From Stenotrophomonas maltophilia (GTDB taxonomy: Bacteria; Pseudomonadota; Gammaproteobacteria; Xanthomonadales; Xanthomonadaceae), in assembly GCF_013464915.1 (NCBI RefSeq), contig NZ_RAVT01000026.1:39285-81026 (forward strand): DNA of 41,742 nt, in the 5' to 3' direction. The notes beneath the pieces were generated by a model, which worked only from the letters and a program-made list of their open reading frames with translations, ran no database searches and was not told the DNA's origin. Below are positions 27,096-36,397 of this stretch, piece after piece; the stretch's first letter is position 1; each line of letters begins with the position of its first letter. A program made the position numbers and the translations under genes.

Positions 27096-27198
27096 GGGGT
27101 CGGATCCGTTTTCCAACGGAAAACGGCTCTGACCCCACTCCCGGACGCGCGAAACATGGCGTCAGAGCCCTTTTCCTGCGGAAAAGGGATCCGACCCC
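27096..27198. repeat. Two GGTCGGATCC/GCTCTGACCCC palindromes, inverted
   Basis: The first (27096-27136) reads GGGGTCGGATCCGTTTTCC, then GGAAAACGGCTCTGACCCC. The second (27161-27198) is the same family in the other orientation: GTCAGAGCCCTTTTCC, then GGAAAAGGGATCCGACCCC. The stems differ in the middle but keep the outer sequence, which points to a repeat family rather than chance. It lies just downstream of kup and may end its transcript. Confidence 0.85.
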
Positions 27199-27205
27199 GC
27201 ACGCG

Positions 27206-29125
27206 TCAGATCTCCACCTGCGCGCCGAGTTCCACCAGACGGTTGCCCGGAATCCGGAAGAACCCCGTCGCCGGCGCGGCATTCCGGTGCATCAGCGCGA
27301 ACAGCTTGTCGCGCCAGATCGGCATGCCGCGGTTGGCGGTGGCCACGATGGTCTCGCGACTGGCGAAGAAGGTGGTGTCCATCGGGTCGAAGTAGATGCC
27401 GCCGTGGTCGCACGAGCGCATCAGCGCCAGCGGCACGTCCGGGGTCTCCATGAAACCGAAGCGCACGTAGACCCGGTAGAACTCGTCGCCCACCGATTCG
27501 ATCTTCAGCCGCTGCCCCTCCGGCGCGTACGGCACAGGCAGCGTGACCACGTGCAGGAACACGTTGCGCTCATGCAGCACCTTGTTGTGCTTGAGGTTGT
27601 GCATCAGCGCGTGCGGGGCCACGGTCGGGTCGGCGGTGAGGAACACTGCTGTGCCCGGCACGCGCACCGGCGGCGCCAGCATCAGGCCCGGCAGGAAGGT
27701 ATCCAGGCGGATGCCGTCCTTGCGGATCTCATCGCGCAGCAGCTCGCGGCCACGGCGCCAGGTGCGCATCATGGTGAACAGGAAGATGCCCAGCACCACC
27801 GGGAACCAGGCACCCTGCAGCAGCTTGGCGCCGTTGGCGATGACAAAGCCGAGGTCGATGATGAAGAACACCACGCACAGCGGCAGCAGCCAGGCGCGTG
27901 CCTTCGGCCACAACGAGCGCGCCACCAGGGCCAGCAGCAGGGTATCGATCAGCATGGTGGCCGACACCGAGATGCCGTAGGCCACCGCCAGGTTGGACGA
28001 GCTGCGGAAGGCCAGCACCAGGCCGATCACCATCACCGCGATGCCCCAGTTGATGCCCGGGATGTAGATCTGGCCGATGGTGTCGTGCGAGGTATGCTTG
28101 ATGCGCATGCGCGGGATGTAGCCCAGCTGCATGGCCTGGCGCGAGACCGAGAACGCGCCGGTGATGACCGACTGCGAGGCGATCACCGCCGCCATCGTGG
28201 CCAGGATGATCATCGGGTACAGCGCCCACGACGGCACGGCCTCGAAGAACGGGTTCTTCAGCGCCTCGGGATGGTTGAGCACCAGCGCGCCCTGCCCCAG
28301 GTAGTTCAGCACCAGGCACGGCAGCACGAAGAAGTACCAGGCGTGGCGGATCGGCTTGGCGCCGAAATGGCCCATGTCGGCGTACAGCGCTTCGCCGCCG
28401 GTCACCGCCAGCACTACCGCACCCAGGATGAAGATGCCGTGCCAGCTGTGCTCCATGAAGAAGCGGATCGCCCACCACGGGTTGAAGGCCTTGAGCACTT
28501 CCGGCGCGTCGACGATGTTGTAGATGCCGATCGCCGCCAGCGAGATGAACCACACCGAGGTGATCGGGCCGAAGGCCTTGCCGATCTTCTCGGTACCGAA
28601 GCGCTGCGCGGCGAACACCATCAACAGCACCACCACGGTGATCGGCACGATGAAGGCATGCAGGCCGGGGGCGGCCACCTCCAGGCCTTCGACCGCGCCC
28701 AGTACCGAGATCGCCGGGGTGATCACGCCATCGCCGAAGAACAGCGAGGCGCCGAAGATGCCGAGGATGCCCACCACATAGGCCGAGCGCGACCCGTTGC
28801 GCAGCGTGCGCTGGGTCAGCGCCATCAGCGCCATGATGCCACCCTCGCCGTCATTGTCGGCGCGCATGATGATGGTCACGTACTTCAGCGTGACCACGAT
28901 GTTCAGCGCCCAGAACGCCAGCGACAGCACGCCCAGCACGGTGTCGTGGTCACTGTTGAGCCCGTAGTGCGGCGAGAACGCCTCCTTCAGGGTGTACAGC
29001 GGGCTGGTACCGATATCGCCGAAGACCACGCCGATCGCACCGATGATCAGCGCCATGCCTCCGGCTGGAGGAGCGTGACCGTGGCCGCCGGGGGCGGCTG
29101 CGTGCGGGGTTTGACTGCTGGACAT
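27206..29125 (-). CDS. kup: Low-affinity potassium uptake protein Kup
   Basis: A 639-residue KUP/HAK K+ transporter. The family opening is [27 protein letters not shown] (about residues 24-50). About twelve membrane segments fill the first 460 residues (e.g. [22 protein letters not shown]). A cytoplasmic C-terminal domain follows ([36 protein letters not shown]). The N-terminus is His/Gly/Pro-rich ([11 protein letters not shown]). It sits between ruvA and ruvB on the same strand. Confidence 0.96.
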   Translation of the reverse strand: MSSSQTPHAAAPGGHGHAPPAGGMALIIGAIGVVFGDIGTSPLYTLKEAFSPHYGLNSDHDTVLGVLSLAFWALNIVVTLKYVTIIMRADNDGEGGIMALMALTQRTLRNGSRSAYVVGILGIFGASLFFGDGVITPAISVLGAVEGLEVAAPGLHAFIVPITVVVLLMVFAAQRFGTEKIGKAFGPITSVWFISLAAIGIYNIVDAPEVLKAFNPWWAIRFFMEHSWHGIFILGAVVLAVTGGEALYADMGHFGAKPIRHAWYFFVLPCLVLNYLGQGALVLNHPEALKNPFFEAVPSWALYPMIILATMAAVIASQSVITGAFSVSRQAMQLGYIPRMRIKHTSHDTIGQIYIPGINWGIAVMVIGLVLAFRSSSNLAVAYGISVSATMLIDTLLLALVARSLWPKARAWLLPLCVVFFIIDLGFVIANGAKLLQGAWFPVVLGIFLFTMMRTWRRGRELLRDEIRKDGIRLDTFLPGLMLAPPVRVPGTAVFLTADPTVAPHALMHNLKHNKVLHERNVFLHVVTLPVPYAPEGQRLKIESVGDEFYRVYVRFGFMETPDVPLALMRSCDHGGIYFDPMDTTFFASRETIVATANRGMPIWRDKLFALMHRNAAPATGFFRIPGNRLVELGAQVEI

Positions 29126-29174
29126 GGGACTCCTGGCGAAGCTCAGGCGGTTCGTTGAAGGAAAGGAAGGCGGA

Positions 29175-29768
29175 TCAGCGCAGCGCCGACTGCAGCGCCT
29201 TGCGGATCACGGTGGCCACTTCGTCGCCTTCATTGAAGGCGTCGCGGGCCATGCGCGCGGCTTCAGCCGGCTTGTAGCCCAGCTGCTGCAGCGCCACGGT
29301 GGCATCGGACAGCGGGTCGGCCGGGGCCGGGCCACTGCCGGTGGGCAGCGCGCCACCAGCACCGAACTGGGCGGCGCGGTCACGCAGCTCCAGCACCATG
29401 CGCTCGGCGGTCTTCTTGCCGATGCCCGGAATGCGGGTCAGCGCGGTGATGTCACCGGCCTGGACCATGCGCGCGAACTCCTCGACGGTGACGCCGGACA
29501 GCACAGCCAGCGCGATCTTCGCACCGATGCCACTGACCTTCTGCACGTCGCGGAACAGGCGCCGCTCGCCCTCGCGCAGGAAGCCGTACAGCGAAACGCT
29601 GTCTTCCTTCTGCGAGTAATGGGTGTACAGGGTGACCTCGCGGCCGAGCTCGGGCAGGTCGTAGAAGGTGCTCATCGGCGCCTCCAGCTCGTAGCCCACT
29701 CCGTTCACGTCCACCACCAGCCACGGCGGCGCCTTGTAGGCGACGATGCCGCGCAGTCGACCGATCAT
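29175..29768 (-). CDS. ruvA: Holliday junction DNA helicase RuvA
   Basis: A 197-residue RuvA. OB-fold opening [20 protein letters not shown], acidic-pin region, the two helix-hairpin-helix motifs ([33 protein letters not shown]), and domain III ([17 protein letters not shown]) that contacts RuvB. The ATG at 29768 gives the family N-terminus; the longer frame to 29810 runs into ruvC. The spacing to ruvC is 13 bases. Confidence 0.97.
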   Translation of the reverse strand: MIGRLRGIVAYKAPPWLVVDVNGVGYELEAPMSTFYDLPELGREVTLYTHYSQKEDSVSLYGFLREGERRLFRDVQKVSGIGAKIALAVLSGVTVEEFARMVQAGDITALTRIPGIGKKTAERMVLELRDRAAQFGAGGALPTGSGPAPADPLSDATVALQQLGYKPAEAARMARDAFNEGDEVATVIRKALQSALR

Positions 29769-29781
29769 TGCGTGCAGCTCC

Positions 29782-30303
29782 TCATTTGCGGCCCCACGCC
29801 TGGCGGGCACTGAGCCCCAGGCGGTTGGCCGTTGCCCTTACGTGGGCATGGGTGATCGCCACCGCCAACGCGTCGGCCGCGTCGGCCTGCAGCTTGGTTT
29901 TCAGGTTGAGCATGAGCCCGACCATGTGTTGAACCTGTTGCTTTTCGGCGCCACCACGCCCCACCACCGCCAGTTTGATCTCGCTGGCAGCATATTCGTG
30001 CACCGGCAGGTCGCGCAGCACCACGGCCGAGATCGCCGCGCCACGGGCCTGGCCCAGCTTCAGTGCCGAATCGGGATTGCGGGCCATGAACACCTTTTCG
30101 ATGGCCACTTCATTGGGCTGGTATTCCCGGCACAGATCGGCCAGGCCCAGCACCAGCAGCTTCATGCGCTGCGGGAAGTCGTCGGCGCCCAGCAGCACCA
30201 GCGGCTGGTGATGCACGTGGCTGACGCGGCCGGCGGCATCGACATCAATGATGCCGACCCCGGTCCGCTGCGAACCGGGGTCGATGCCGAGGATGCGGGT
30301 CAT
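29782..30303 (-). CDS. ruvC: Holliday junction endonuclease RuvC
   Basis: A 173-residue RNase H-fold resolvase. The catalytic acidic residues are in [12 protein letters not shown] (Asp), EVAIEKVF (Glu) and [13 protein letters not shown] (Asp, Asp). The start [10 protein letters not shown] is standard. It heads the ruvC-ruvA pair; yebC lies 105 bases upstream on the same strand. Confidence 0.97.
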   Translation of the reverse strand: MTRILGIDPGSQRTGVGIIDVDAAGRVSHVHHQPLVLLGADDFPQRMKLLVLGLADLCREYQPNEVAIEKVFMARNPDSALKLGQARGAAISAVVLRDLPVHEYAASEIKLAVVGRGGAEKQQVQHMVGLMLNLKTKLQADAADALAVAITHAHVRATANRLGLSARQAWGRK

Positions 30304-30408
30304 GCTGCACTCCTGGCGGAGCGGAACGGGATGCGCTGGCAGGCGTATGGGCTCATGACTGTCCGCGGTGACCGTTCAACGGCCCGCGCCCAGGCCGTCG
30401 AAGACGGC

Positions 30409-31140
30409 TCAGGCGTAGGCGTCGGCGCCGAGTTCGGCGTTGGAGTACACGTCCTGCACGTCATCCAGGTCTTCCAGCATGTCCAGCAGCTTCTTGACCT
30501 GAAGGGCGACGTCGCCTTCGACCTTGATGTCGTTGTCGGCGCGGAAGGTGATCTCGGCGTGGTCGGCAACATGGCCGGCAGCGGTCATTGCATCCTTGAC
30601 CGCGTTGAACGCGTCAGGGCTGGTGACCACGTCGATCGAGCCATCGTCCGGATAGACCACGATATCATCGGCGCCGGCCTCGATGGCCGCTTCGGTGATG
30701 GCTTCCTCGTCGGCGCCCGGGGCGAAGCTGAGCACGCCCAGGCGCTTGAACATGAAGGCCACCGAGCCCTCGGTGCCCATGTTGCCGCCGCACTTGCTGA
30801 ACGCATGGCGGACATCGGCCACGGTGCGCACGCGGTTGTCGGTCAGGCAGTCGACGATCACGGCCACGCCACCCGGGGCGTAGCCCTCGTAGCGGATTTC
30901 CTCGTAATCGACGCCCTCCAGTTCACCGGTGGCCTTCTTGATGGCGCGTTCGATCACGTCCTTGGACATGTTCACGGCCAGGCCCTTGTCCATCGCCACG
31001 CGCAGGCGCGGGTTGTTGTTGGGGTCGCCTCCACCGCCGCGCGCGGCAACGCCGATCTCACGGATGATCTTGGTGAAAATCTTGCCGCGCTTCGCGTCGG
31101 ACGCGTTCTTGCGGGCTTCGATGGAGGGGCCTCTACCCAT
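30409..31140 (-). CDS. YebC/PmpR family transcriptional regulator
   Basis: A 243-residue YebC-type protein. The opening [21 protein letters not shown] and the following [18 protein letters not shown] are characteristic, as is [19 protein letters not shown]. Family members are DNA-binding regulators or aid translation of proline-rich stretches. The gene directly before ruvC is the common arrangement in proteobacteria. Confidence 0.95.
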   Translation of the reverse strand: MGRGPSIEARKNASDAKRGKIFTKIIREIGVAARGGGGDPNNNPRLRVAMDKGLAVNMSKDVIERAIKKATGELEGVDYEEIRYEGYAPGGVAVIVDCLTDNRVRTVADVRHAFSKCGGNMGTEGSVAFMFKRLGVLSFAPGADEEAITEAAIEAGADDIVVYPDDGSIDVVTSPDAFNAVKDAMTAAGHVADHAEITFRADNDIKVEGDVALQVKKLLDMLEDLDDVQDVYSNAELGADAYA

Positions 31141-31223
31141 GGGTGCTACCGTCTGGCTGCTTCAGGATCAAGGCGCGGATTCTACCTGATCGGGCGCGGC
31201 AACCGTGTCTAGGGCCGTACTGT

Positions 31224-31294
31224 CGTAGAGCCGAGCCGATGCTCGGCTCAGCGGCGCCTGACCGGACAGCAGCCGAGCGTGGGCTCGGCTCTAC
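31224..31294. repeat. Inverted pair of GTAG palindromes
   Basis: GTAGAGCCGAGCCGATGCTCGGCTC, then the inverse GCAGCCGAGCGTGGGCTCGGCTCTAC. It lies between the hydrolase gene and yebC. Confidence 0.8.
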
Positions 31295-31316
31295 AGAACG
31301 GTCCCACCGCCGGGCC

Positions 31317-31949
31317 TTACGCGGCGGCGGCGTCGCGGCTGTGGTCGAACTGGCCGTGGCGCAGGAAATGCGCGGTCTGCCGGGCAGCGTCGGGCGACAC
31401 CACCAGGCCACTGTGGCTGGTACGCACCACGCAATGGTCGGCCAGGCCTGGCAGCCGGGTTTCGGCCAGGGCCACGGTGCCGTCGGAGGCGTCGTCCATC
31501 GCGCCCAGCAGGCTGCCCAGACCGTGCGGCACCGAACCGGCGATCAGGCCGACCTCGGCCTTGCCCTGCCAGTCCGGCAGGCCGTCCAGCAGCAGCTCGC
31601 TGCTGCGGCCCAGCGCCAGGCCCCAACCGTGCTCGGACAACGAGCGCGCGGTACCGCTGCCGCGCAGCGGCGAGCCCAGGCAGACCACGCGCTGCACATC
31701 AAGCTGCGGCTGGCGGCGCAAGGCCTCCAGCGCGAGCAATCCCCCCAGGCTGTGACCGACCAGCGACAACGGCCCGGCATCGGCCAGCCTCTCCAGCAGC
31801 TGCGGTACGGCCACGTCCGGGCCACCGAACACCGAGGAATAGCCAAACGCGTGCACCTGGAAGCCACGCGCTCGCAGGCGCCAGGCCAGCGGCCCGACCC
31901 AGGCGCGGGCATTCCAGATGCCATGCAGCAGCAATACGGGGGGAGTCAT
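31317..31949 (-). CDS. Alpha/beta hydrolase, probable lipase/esterase
   Basis: A 210-residue cytosolic-type alpha/beta hydrolase. LLLHGIWN (oxyanion region, residues 6-13), nucleophile elbow VGHSLGG (about 63-69), and late His in RTSHSGLVVSP. No signal peptide. The compact form resembles the PGAP1/lipase class 2-like hydrolases. Its substrate is unknown. The last residues are Asp/Ala-rich. It is 75 bases from the GNAT gene on the same strand. Confidence 0.85.
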   Translation of the reverse strand: MTPPVLLLHGIWNARAWVGPLAWRLRARGFQVHAFGYSSVFGGPDVAVPQLLERLADAGPLSLVGHSLGGLLALEALRRQPQLDVQRVVCLGSPLRGSGTARSLSEHGWGLALGRSSELLLDGLPDWQGKAEVGLIAGSVPHGLGSLLGAMDDASDGTVALAETRLPGLADHCVVRTSHSGLVVSPDAARQTAHFLRHGQFDHSRDAAAA

Positions 31950-32024
31950 GCAAACAGCCTGGCAGTCAGCGGGGCAGGAACGTACGGTGATTGAACACGC
32001 GCGCGCAGCAAGCGGCGGTGAACG

Positions 32025-32546
32025 TCAGGCCGCGCGCGGTGCGCGGCGCAGGATGAATTCGAGATCGTGGGTGTCGCCCACCGGGAACAGGTATTCGCCG
32101 GCCTTCTCGAAACCATAGCGGGCGTAGAAGCGCTGCGCGCCGAAGTTTTCCGACCACACGCCCAGCCACAGGGTGCGCGGGCCTTCGTGTTCCAGCCAGG
32201 CCAGCGCGGTTTCCAGCAGGCGGCTGCCCCAGCCACAGCTCTGCTGGGTCTTGATCAGGTACAGGCGCTTGAGTTCGCCGTCACCGGGCTTCACGTCCGG
32301 GTGCGGCAGGCCACAGGGGCCGGCGGCGGCATGGCCGACCGCCTCCCCGTCCAGCTCCAGCAGCCACACCGCGTAATCCGGGTGGGCCAGGATCACGCGC
32401 TGGCGCTCGACCGTATAGGCCTCCTCAAGGAAGGCCTGAAGGTCCTGCGGCGGATACAGATGGCCGAAGGTTTCGGTGAACGTGCGGGCGGCCAGCGCCG
32501 ACAGGGTCGGCGCGTCGTCCACAGTGGCGCGGCGGATCGAATACAT
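32025..32546 (-). CDS. GNAT family N-acetyltransferase (paralogue)
   Basis: A 173-residue GNAT. Start MYSIRRATVDDAPTLSALA; acetyl-CoA loop LKRLYLIKTQQSCGWGSRLLE (Q-x-x-G-x-G/A type); C-terminal motif ENFGAQRFYARYGFEKAGEY, ending DLEFILRRAPRAA. It is close in sequence to the GNAT at 5602-6114. The frame extends upstream to 32729 only by reading antisense to the acidic tail of the next gene, which explains the false Lys/Arg/Thr-rich extension. The start at 32546 is the credible one. Confidence 0.9.
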   Translation of the reverse strand: MYSIRRATVDDAPTLSALAARTFTETFGHLYPPQDLQAFLEEAYTVERQRVILAHPDYAVWLLELDGEAVGHAAAGPCGLPHPDVKPGDGELKRLYLIKTQQSCGWGSRLLETALAWLEHEGPRTLWLGVWSENFGAQRFYARYGFEKAGEYLFPVGDTHDLEFILRRAPRAA

Positions 32547-32577
32547 GCAGGAAGTTGACGTCAGCGCGAGGGGGCGG

Positions 32578-32901
32578 TCAAGCCTTTTCCGACGATTCCG
32601 CTGCTTCGTCTTCCTCGTCCTCTTCCTCGTATTCCTCTTCGTCCTCGTCCTCTTCTTCCTCGCCTTCCTCGTCCTCGTCGTACTCTTCCTCTTCGTCGTC
32701 CTCGTAATCCTCGACGCCGAAGTCTTCACCGTCCCAGCGGCCTTCGCCGTCGGCGACGAAGGTCAGGGCCATCGCCGCCGGGTTGGTACCGACGCGGACC
32801 AGCCAACCACCGAACACGCGTGCACGCTCGGTGACCAGATTGGCCTCGGCGCCTTCATTGCCCAGCTTTTCCCACTCCAGCGAAAACGCGAACTCGGTCA
32901 T
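32578..32901 (-). CDS. Small protein with an acidic tail
   Basis: A 107-residue protein. Residues 1-60 form a small fold (FAFSLEWEKLGNEGAEANLV, FGGWLVRVGTNPAAMALTFV), and residues 61-107 are almost entirely Glu/Asp with scattered Tyr (EEEYDEDEEGEEEEDEDEEE). I do not recognise the family. The first half may bind a partner, and the acidic tail may mimic nucleic acid or bind basic proteins or metal; this is inference. It is 16 bases from aspS on the same strand. The tail is low-complexity DNA (GAG/GAC/GAA runs), prone to length changes. Confidence 0.75.
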   Translation of the reverse strand: MTEFAFSLEWEKLGNEGAEANLVTERARVFGGWLVRVGTNPAAMALTFVADGEGRWDGEDFGVEDYEDDEEEEYDEDEEGEEEEDEDEEEYEEEDEEDEAAESSEKA

Positions 32902-32917
32902 TGCCTGGATCTCCTGA

Positions 32918-34669
32918 TCAGTTGGTCTTGGGGCGAACCTGGATGTGCACTTCGGCCAGCTGTGCGTCGACGATCGGCGACGGCGCGTCGGTCATCAGAT
33001 CCTGTGCACCGGTGGTCTTCGGGAACGGGATGACGTCGCGGATCGACTCGGTGCCGGCCATCAGCGCGGCGATGCGGTCGATGCCGAAGGCGATGCCACC
33101 GTGCGGCGGCGCGCCGTAGTTCAGCGCGTCCAGCAGGAATCCGAACTTGGCGCGGGCTTCTTCGGCGCCGATGCCGAGCAGCTCGAATACCGCGCTCTGC
33201 ATGTCCGGACGGTGGATACGGATCGAACCGCCGCCGATCTCATTGCCGTTGAGCACCATGTCGTAGCCGCGCGAGACGGCGGTACGGGCATTGGCGCGCA
33301 GGTCGGCGATGTCGTCCACGGCCGGTGCGGTGAAGGGGTGATGCAGGGCGACGTAGCGCTGTTCTTCCTCGTCCCACTCGAACATCGGGAAGTCGGTGAC
33401 CCACAGCGGCGCCCAGCCGTCGGCGACAAGGCCGAAGTCCTTGCCGGCCTTCAGGCGCAGCGCGCCCATGAAGTCGGAGACCTTGTTGTAGCCACCGGCG
33501 CCGAAGAACACGATGTCGCCGTTGCCGGCGCCGACGTGGGCGACCAGCGCAGCGAACGAGTGCTCGCTGAAGAACTTCTGGATCGGCGAGCTGATTTCGC
33601 CGTTGTCGGCGATCTTGATGTAGGCCAGGCCCTTGGCGCCGTACTTGGCGGCGTGCGCGGCGTACTCGTCGATCTGCTTGCGGCTCAGCGACGCACCGCC
33701 CGGGATGCGCAGCGCGGCGACGCGGCCGTCGGCATCATTGGCCGGGCCGGTGAACACCGGGAACTCGCTGTCCTTGACCAGCTCAGCCACGTCGACCAGC
33801 TCCAGCGCGATGCGCAGGTCCGGCTTGTCCGAACCGTAGCGACGCATCGCCTCGGCCCAAGTCATGCGCGGGAAGCTGGCGTCCAGCTCGACCTCGACCA
33901 CTTCCTTGAAGATGGCGCGGATCATGTCCTCGACGAAATCCTGCACGTCGCGCTCGCGCACGAAGGCGAATTCCATGTCCAGCTGGGTGAACTCGAGCTG
34001 GCGGTCGGCACGCAGGGCTTCATCGCGGAAGCAGCGCGCGATCTGGTAGTAGCGGTCGAAGCCGGCCACCATCAGGATCTGCTTGAACAGCTGCGGGCTC
34101 TGCGGCAGGGCATAGAACTCGCCCGGGTGCATGCGCGCCGGCACCAGGAAGTCGCGCGCGCCTTCCGGGGTGGCCTTGGTCAGGATCGGGGTCTCGATGT
34201 CCTGGAAACCCTTCTCGTCCAGATGGCGGCGCAGGGCCTGCACCAGCTTGATGCGGGTGCGCTGCATGCGCTGCATTTCCGGGCGGCGCAGGTCCAGGTA
34301 ACGGTACTTCAGGCGGGTTTCCTCGCCGGGGTTCTCGTGGGCGTGGAACGGCAGCGGCGCGGCCTTGTTCAGCACGGTGATGGTGGTGGCGATCACTTCC
34401 ACCTTGCCGGTGCGCATCTTGTCGTTCACCGCGTGGCGGGCGCGCACCACGCCTTCCACCTGCAGCACGTCCTCGTAGCCCAGCGACGCGGCCACGGCGA
34501 ACACTTCGGCGTTGTCGACTTCCACGGTCACCTGCACGATGCCTTCATGATCCCGGAGATCGATGAAGCAGACGCCGCCCTGGTTACGGGCCACGTCGGT
34601 CCAGCCGGCGAGGGTGACAGTCTGGCCAATCAGGGTCTCGTCGACCAGGCCGCAGAAGTGGGTACGCAT
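32918..34669 (-). CDS. aspS: Aspartyl-tRNA synthetase
   Basis: A 583-residue class II synthetase of the bacterial type. Start [20 protein letters not shown]; the anticodon-binding OB fold covers about 1-105; motif 2 is [31 protein letters not shown]; the bacterial GAD insertion covers about 290-400; motif 3 is [15 protein letters not shown]. The start at 34669 is preceded by GGGGGAAAGC-type purine-rich sequence; the longer frame to 34804 is not used. Confidence 0.97.
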   Translation of the reverse strand: MRTHFCGLVDETLIGQTVTLAGWTDVARNQGGVCFIDLRDHEGIVQVTVEVDNAEVFAVAASLGYEDVLQVEGVVRARHAVNDKMRTGKVEVIATTITVLNKAAPLPFHAHENPGEETRLKYRYLDLRRPEMQRMQRTRIKLVQALRRHLDEKGFQDIETPILTKATPEGARDFLVPARMHPGEFYALPQSPQLFKQILMVAGFDRYYQIARCFRDEALRADRQLEFTQLDMEFAFVRERDVQDFVEDMIRAIFKEVVEVELDASFPRMTWAEAMRRYGSDKPDLRIALELVDVAELVKDSEFPVFTGPANDADGRVAALRIPGGASLSRKQIDEYAAHAAKYGAKGLAYIKIADNGEISSPIQKFFSEHSFAALVAHVGAGNGDIVFFGAGGYNKVSDFMGALRLKAGKDFGLVADGWAPLWVTDFPMFEWDEEEQRYVALHHPFTAPAVDDIADLRANARTAVSRGYDMVLNGNEIGGGSIRIHRPDMQSAVFELLGIGAEEARAKFGFLLDALNYGAPPHGGIAFGIDRIAALMAGTESIRDVIPFPKTTGAQDLMTDAPSPIVDAQLAEVHIQVRPKTN

Positions 34670-34827
34670 GGGGGAAAGCTCCGCTGGAGAACGCCGGCAC
34701 CGGATGGGGGCCGGAAAGCCTCGTATTCTGCGGCCGAGGCCCCGGCCGGGGCAAATCCGGCCAGTCACGCCGGCTTGATCGCCCCCCTCCCTATAGTCGG
34801 GCACCTGCCACCGTATGGGATGCCGCC

Positions 34828-35571
34828 ATGAAACCGCTGTCCCTGGCCAGCCTGGCCGTGACCCTCAGCCTTAGTGCCCTGGGCACCCTTGCCCTGCCCG
34901 CCCCGTCCGCCTCTGCGCAGAACGGGGTGATCCGCTGCGAAAGCCAGAGCAACCGCGAACGGGTCTGCAACACCGGCTGGCGCGGCGCGCAGCTGGTCCG
35001 CCAGTTGTCTGGCAGCCCCTGCGAGGAAGGGCGCTCCTGGGGCAGCCGCAATGGCAGCATCTGGGTCACCAACGGCTGCCGCGCCGAGTTCGTCGAGGCC
35101 CGCGGTGGCTGGGGCGGCGGCAATGGCGGTGGCTGGGGCGGCAACAACGGTCGACCCGGCGAGACCATCCGCTGCGAAAGCCAGAACAATCGCGAACGCA
35201 GCTGCCCGGTCGGCTGGCGCAATGCCCGCCTGGTCCGCCAGTTGTCCGGCAGTCCTTGCGACGAGGGCCGTACCTGGGGTGTGCGCAACGGCGCGGTGTG
35301 GGTCAGCAATGGCTGCCGCGCCGAATTCGCCGAGGCCCGCGGCTGGGGCGGCGGCGGTGGCGGCTGGGGCGGTGGCAACAGCAACTATTCCGTCACCTGC
35401 AGCAGCAACAACAACCGCTCGCAGAGCTGCGACTGGGATGACCGCCAGGGCCGGCCGGTGCTGCAGCAGCAGTTGTCGGGCAGCGCCTGCCAGGAAGGCC
35501 GCAGCTGGGGTTACTCGCGTGGCCAGGTGTGGGTGAGCAACGGCTGCCGCGCGCGTTTCGGCACGCGCTGA
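34828..35571 (+). CDS. Secreted protein with three DUF3011 repeats
   Basis: A 247-residue exported protein. Signal peptide 1-31 ending SASAQN. Three units of about 60 residues follow, each with I-R-C-E-S-Q-(S/N)-N-R-E-R...C...W-R...[14 protein letters not shown](S/T)-WG...WV-(T/S)-NGCRAEF. These begin at about 34, 111 and 188; the third is more diverged ([15 protein letters not shown]). The units are joined by Gly/Trp-rich linkers ([25 protein letters not shown]). Each unit keeps four cysteines, probably two disulfides. The function is unknown; carbohydrate or surface binding is possible. Two GGATCC-family palindromes lie just downstream. Confidence 0.88.
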   Translation: MKPLSLASLAVTLSLSALGTLALPAPSASAQNGVIRCESQSNRERVCNTGWRGAQLVRQLSGSPCEEGRSWGSRNGSIWVTNGCRAEFVEARGGWGGGNGGGWGGNNGRPGETIRCESQNNRERSCPVGWRNARLVRQLSGSPCDEGRTWGVRNGAVWVSNGCRAEFAEARGWGGGGGGWGGGNSNYSVTCSSNNNRSQSCDWDDRQGRPVLQQQLSGSACQEGRSWGYSRGQVWVSNGCRARFGTR

Positions 35572-35577
35572 GCATGA

Positions 35578-35699
35578 GGTCGGATCCCTGGCCAGCGGCC
35601 AGGGCTCTGACCCCATCAGGCATCCCGCATCCACGCATGGCGTGGATCTACTGGGGATTTTTCCGAGGTCGGATCCCTCCTGCGGAGGGCTCCGACCCC
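35578..35699. repeat. Two GGATCC-family palindromes flanking a GTAG unit
   Basis: 35578-35614 reads AGGTCGGATCCCTGGCC, then GGCCAGGGCTCTGACCCC. 35666-35699 reads AGGTCGGATCCCTCCTGCGG, then AGGGCTCCGACCCC. Between them lies a GTAG palindrome (35628-35651). Both families occur together here, as they do at 1-69 and at 27.0-27.2 kb. Confidence 0.85.
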
Positions 35700-35703
35700 G
35701 CGA

Positions 35704-36345
35704 TCACGGTGCAGGGGCCTTCTCGTCGCCCCACGGCGCCGGCGGCAGGTCGACCGGCTTGCTCAGGTCGAACTGCACACGGAACCGGCGGCCCTCCGGG
35801 CGCGTCAGCTCGTAGACGAACGTCTGGTCCGGATCGATCTCCATCGCCCAGGTGTTGTGCGTGGAAGCCAGCATGTCGGCGCGGCGGAACATCGCCACCG
35901 AATCGGCATCGGCCGGGAACTGCTGGCGTTCGGCGGTTCCCGGCGGCGTGCTGTCGCCACCGTACAGGGTGATCGCGTCGGGGCTGCCGTCTTCGTGGCG
36001 ATGGTCGTGTTTCAGGCGCAGCCCGTTCGGCGTGCGGGTCAGCACCCAGGTCCGCGAGTGGTCATCACCGACATGGAACGGGATGCGCAGCTCATGCGCC
36101 GGGTCGGCACAGCCGCGCACATGCATCACCAGGCGCTGTCCGGCGAACGGATCCTTGCCGGTCGGTGCCGGCGTGTCCTCCACCACCTTGCCGGCGTAGG
36201 CCTGGCCGCAATGCGCGGCGATGGCGGCCATGAACGCATCGGCCGGTGCGGTCGCCAGATCATGGGCGACCGTATCGGAGCGCTGCGTGCATGCAGCGAG
36301 GCTGAGCAGGAGGGCGGCGGTAGTGGCAACGGCAATCGGTCTCAT
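35704..36345 (-). CDS. Putative lipoprotein of unknown function
   Basis: A 213-residue protein. Lipobox LAAC at residues 16-19, followed by TQRSD. Features include MHVRGCADPAHELRIPFHVG and LRLKHDHRHEDGS (His/Asp-rich), then ASTHNTWAMEIDPDQTFVYELTRPEGRRFRVQFDLS. I do not recognise the family; similar lipoproteins are common in xanthomonads. It is 52 bases from the antiporter gene on the same strand. Confidence 0.8.
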   Translation of the reverse strand: MRPIAVATTAALLLSLAACTQRSDTVAHDLATAPADAFMAAIAAHCGQAYAGKVVEDTPAPTGKDPFAGQRLVMHVRGCADPAHELRIPFHVGDDHSRTWVLTRTPNGLRLKHDHRHEDGSPDAITLYGGDSTPPGTAERQQFPADADSVAMFRRADMLASTHNTWAMEIDPDQTFVYELTRPEGRRFRVQFDLSKPVDLPPAPWGDEKAPAP

Positions 36346-36397
36346 GCCCCAACCCTAACGGCCATGGCCGATGGGCGCAAACCGCGCGCCCAGCCCC

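Noticed and set aside
27014..29158. Plus-strand frame of 714 residues across kup
   Set aside because: His/Gln/Arg-rich shadow of a certain membrane transporter.
32547..32729. N-terminal extension of the second GNAT (Lys/Arg/Thr-rich)
   Set aside because: It is the shifted-frame reading of the acidic tail gene on the same strand; the GNAT fold starts at 32546.
32945..34831. Plus-strand frame of 628 residues across aspS
   Set aside because: Antisense to a certain synthetase; no domain visible.
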